DNA of 10,212 nt from Tubulinosema ratisbonensis (lineage: Eukaryota > Microsporidia > Tubulinosematidae): assembly GCA_004000155.1 (NCBI GenBank), contig RCSS01000002.1:1-10212 (forward strand), given 5' to 3'. The position numbers and the translations under genes were made by a program. The notes beneath the pieces were generated by a model. It did not search any database and was not told where the DNA came from. It saw nothing but the letters and a program-made list of their open reading frames with translations. Below, one piece after another: positions 7,491 through 10,212 of the stretch. The stretch's first letter is position 1. Each line of letters opens with the position of its first letter.

Positions 7491-9042
7491 TTATTTTTAA
7501 ATTAGTGTTTATTTAAAATATGAATGGACAATAGCAAAGCTAAAGTATACCGAAAGATTGGTGTCGGGTTAAATGTTAAATATCTGTGCCCGTGTTTATA
7601 AAAAATCACTGTTAATTTAAGGATTTTTTTGCTATAATAATTTTAGCAGATAAATATTTCTAAATGATATTTCATCATTACATATTTCATAAATTACAAA
7701 AAAAAACTCATTTAATGCTTTACAAATGATGTATCTTAACAATTTCGTTTTTTAATAAGATAATGCTATGGCTTATAGTGCAATGACTAAACAAAATTTT
7801 CATAAAAAAGAAGTAAAATCTTTATATTGCGTAACTTTTGCTAGATCTAATCAAAGAAGAAAGATTTAATTTTATTTATAGCAGAAACTCAAAAAATAAA
7901 GGTAAGAAATATAAAGATTAAAGAATAAATTTTTAAGAAGCATGAAACAAAGTACTTAAAAAAACCTTTAGGGTATAATTTATAGTATAAAGTACTATTT
8001 GTACAATTTAATAAAAAAAGTTAACATTACTAAATATAAAGGATAAATCATTTCTTTTTTATATTTTTCCTTATGAAACGTTAGATTTCTAAATACTGGT
8101 AAATTTGAGAAATTGAAGAGTTTTCGTTAAAGTGTAGCTGTATTTGAGTTAAAAAATTTCTTATCGTTTTGTATAAAAATCTTGAGTGTTTGTGTAAGAA
8201 ATGTTTTCTTATTCTTTATCATTTTCTATATTAAATTTTATTTATATTTAATTTAAATAAACTTTTATTTGATATGCAAAAATTAAATTTATAGTCGAAA
8301 AATACACATTTATAAAATGCATGTGTTTTTATAAAATTAATTTAATATATTTACAATTATCGTTAGAATTCAAAAACTTTTGAAGTATTGTTTGTTTCTA
8401 ATTTACTCAACAAAATTATATACCTCTTTACTTAAATACTAATTTAATTATTTTCGTATATAATTTTTTTATAATAATGAAATTGCAAATAAATAATATA
8501 TAGATTTTGGAAATTTTTGTTTAAATAATAAAATATATTCATATTAAAGAGTATAATAGACATATAAATTTTGAAAGATAATTCTGTATTTATAGATGAA
8601 ATTTTAATCTTTTAAAAAAAGTCTAATCTGTTTCTTTAATTTGTAATTACTAAATTTACATTAAAAAAGTAAGATTTTTTATGTAGGAACGTGAACTTGT
8701 TTTTAAAAATTATAAAATAATAAATATCTAAAAATCTAATATATTCAATTATATTTTTAAATATAACAAATGTAAATACAATTATACAACTATTGTAAAA
8801 TCAAACATTTATTATACTACAAAATCTGTCAGTTTCAATATTTTTACAATAATTTACAAAAAGATGTTTATAAATTTTAGATTTATTACTTAGAAACAAA
8901 TTTAAACAGAAATAAAAACACAAACAAAACAAAAAAACATTACAAACGAAATCAAATCGATTAGAACAGACAATACATAAGTTATTTCATAGTTTGCTTA
9001 TCGATTATAAAAAATTTATTTTCATTATTTTTTTTACAGGGT
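7491..9042. other. very AT-rich gene-free region
   Basis: Up to about 7640 the composition is mixed, with short coding-like stretches on the plus strand (for example an ATG frame at 7524) that do not persist. From there to about 8930 the sequence is extremely A/T-rich with stops in all frames. No gene, RNA, inverted-repeat element or start motif could be supported. Around 8930-9005 there is A/C-rich sequence and two ATCGATTA-like sites. Confidence 0.55.
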
Positions 9043-9152
9043 TGGTAAAGGTTATAGTCTCACGTGGTCAAAGTTATATTTCCATCAAGTCAAATTTTTA
9101 GTCTTGTTTGGTAAAACTTATATTCTTGTGTGGTTAAGTTTATAGTCTTATA
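9043..9152 (+). repeat. minisatellite: five tandem 22-bp units
   Basis: Five consecutive units begin at 9043, 9065, 9087, 9109 and 9131, each exactly 22 bases with no indels. Each unit starts TGGTnAAR (unit 3 starts AAGTCAAA) and continues with a TTATAGTCTTG-like part. Units differ at several positions, so the array is old but kept its length. It ends 134 bases before the prenyl synthase ATG and is more G-rich on this strand than its surroundings. Confidence 0.8.
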
Positions 9153-9277
9153 AATAAATTGAATCTAAAATTATAAATTAATATTTAATTAAAATAATAA
9201 GTCAGAAATAATATTTTTAAAACATAAATTACCAAATTAAACACAAATCAATCAAAAACTATAAATTTAACAAATAA

Positions 9278-9280
9278 CCC
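9278..9280 (+). promoter_or_regulatory. CCC start-site motif of the prenyl synthase gene
   Basis: AATAACCC ends six bases before the ATG at 9287, with an AAATTT at 9263-9268 upstream. An in-frame TAA (9284-9286) sits directly before the ATG, so this start is well fixed. Confidence 0.6.
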
Positions 9281-9286
9281 TTTTAA

Positions 9287-10186
9287 ATGGAAGTGGATTT
9301 AACTTTGTTCAAAGAAGAACTAATCTCTTTATTCTTTAAAAACTTAAACTTAAAAAGAACAAATTACATAACAGAAGTATTAGAATATAACACTTGGGAT
9401 GGTAAACTTACCAGAGCATCTTTGACTTACAGTGTACTTAAAAAGTTAGGTGATATTTCTTTAAATGATTTATTTCTTTGTTACTTAAATGAGATTATCC
9501 AAGGCAGTTTTATTATTTTTGATGATATAATGGACCAATCAGAATTAAGAAGAAATAAACCATGTTGGCATAAAGTAAAAGGAAATAAGGTTATCAAAGA
9601 TGGCTATTTTTTGCTTAGTTGTGTTAGAAAACTTCTTCCATCTAACAAGATTATCCGTTTATACGATAAAATGTTCTTTAGAAGTTGTTTAGGACAGACT
9701 CATGACAGTCTTTCTGAGCTTTCCAATTTTAATGATTTATGCCAACTAAAAAACTTTTACGAAATGAAAAATTATAAACTAATTTGTTTAAACAAGAATG
9801 CCTTCTACACCTTTTACTTTCCTATCAAAATGGGATTATTACATCGTAAAATATCAAATTTACCTAATTTGTTTATGGTATGTAAATTATTAGGTGAATT
9901 ACATCAGATGCAAGATGATTACCTTAACTTCTTACCAAATACAAATAAGTCATGTTTGGATGTAAAACAAAGAAAGAATACTTGGTTTATGTGTAAATAT
10001 TTTGAGAAAGAAGAAGGAAATGAGTTTTATGATGATATTTTGTTAGAAGAAAAGTTAAGAGAGTATATTAATGAATATTTTAAGGAAGAAGAAAGGTTGA
10101 TTGATGTTATTTCTGAAATTAAGGTTCATTTAATTGGAGATGTTATTCAAAAGTGTTTATTACTTATGAATAAAAGAAAAAAATAA
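9287..10186 (+). CDS. FPPS: short-chain trans-prenyl diphosphate synthase (farnesyl diphosphate synthase family)
   Basis: This 299-aa cytosolic enzyme should condense isopentenyl diphosphate with allylic diphosphates (DMAPP, GPP) to FPP, feeding protein prenylation and dolichol synthesis. Motifs run in the family order: GKLTR (39-43, substrate diphosphate Lys/Arg), the first Asp-rich motif DDIMDQSELRR (79-89) followed by NKPCW, GQTHD (136-140), KNAFYTFYFP (170-179), the second Asp-rich motif QMQDDYLN (207-214), and a basic C-terminus MNKRKK like the family's KRxK end. It is about 50 residues shorter than yeast Erg20, mainly by shortened loops. Differences from the usual FPPS are Asn214 in place of the last Asp of DDYLD, Asn171 in place of Thr in the KT motif, and Ser74 five residues before the first Asp-rich motif where FPPS has Phe or Tyr. 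The last could allow a longer product such as GGPP. An in-frame TAA directly upstream fixes the start. Confidence 0.92.
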   Translation: MEVDLTLFKEELISLFFKNLNLKRTNYITEVLEYNTWDGKLTRASLTYSVLKKLGDISLNDLFLCYLNEIIQGSFIIFDDIMDQSELRRNKPCWHKVKGNKVIKDGYFLLSCVRKLLPSNKIIRLYDKMFFRSCLGQTHDSLSELSNFNDLCQLKNFYEMKNYKLICLNKNAFYTFYFPIKMGLLHRKISNLPNLFMVCKLLGELHQMQDDYLNFLPNTNKSCLDVKQRKNTWFMCKYFEKEEGNEFYDDILLEEKLREYINEYFKEEERLIDVISEIKVHLIGDVIQKCLLLMNKRKK

Positions 10187-10191
10187 ATAAA
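10182..10191 (+). terminator. two overlapping AATAAA hexamers at the prenyl synthase stop
   Basis: AATAAATAAA contains two AATAAA hexamers (10182-10187 and 10186-10191). The stop TAA (10184-10186) lies within the first, as at the other plus-strand genes. Confidence 0.45.
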
Positions 10192-10212
10192 ATATTAAGC
10201 GATAATGAATTT

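Noticed and set aside
9028..9040. Splice-acceptor-like TTTTTTTTTACAGG before the tandem array
   Set aside because: No upstream exon, donor site or open frame can be linked to it, and the prenyl synthase has an in-frame stop directly before its ATG.

Overview
The window looks like nuclear DNA of a microsporidian (an obligate intracellular, fungus-related parasite), probably one of the AT-rich, relatively gene-poor species. The signs are very high A+T, intronless genes, shortened versions of conserved eukaryotic proteins, a CCC triplet close upstream of three of four start codons (a known microsporidian start-site signal), and stop codons embedded in poly(A)-signal-like AATAAA or ATTAAA. The species cannot be named from sequence alone.

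Layout. Positions 1-817 are AT-rich intergenic DNA that may carry a badly decayed retroelement integrase on the minus strand (about 10-253). Then come two closely spaced plus-strand genes: an RCC1-type Ran guanine-exchange factor (818-1909) and a large, helix-rich, lysine/asparagine-rich protein that I do not recognise (1964-3958). A minus-strand gene converges on them: a short IRE1-like ER membrane protein (4111-5922) with a lost kinase active site and a well-kept KEN ribonuclease domain. About 3.36 kb of gene-poor DNA follows (5927-9286). It contains one stretch of unusual composition (about 6.9-7.6 kb) with an interrupted hydrophobic reading frame and diverged repeats, then a five-unit 22-bp tandem repeat at 9043-9152. 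The last gene is a short-chain prenyl diphosphate synthase of the FPPS family (9287-10186).

The genes do not form a pathway. They serve basic housekeeping: the Ran gradient for nuclear transport, ER stress or RNA decay, and isoprenoid supply for prenylation and dolichol. The most interesting item is the IRE1-like protein, which looks like a pseudokinase-RNase with a much reduced luminal sensor. Next are the substituted chain-length position in the prenyl synthase and the compact start and stop signals shared by the genes. I saw no tRNA, rRNA, CRISPR array or intact transposon.
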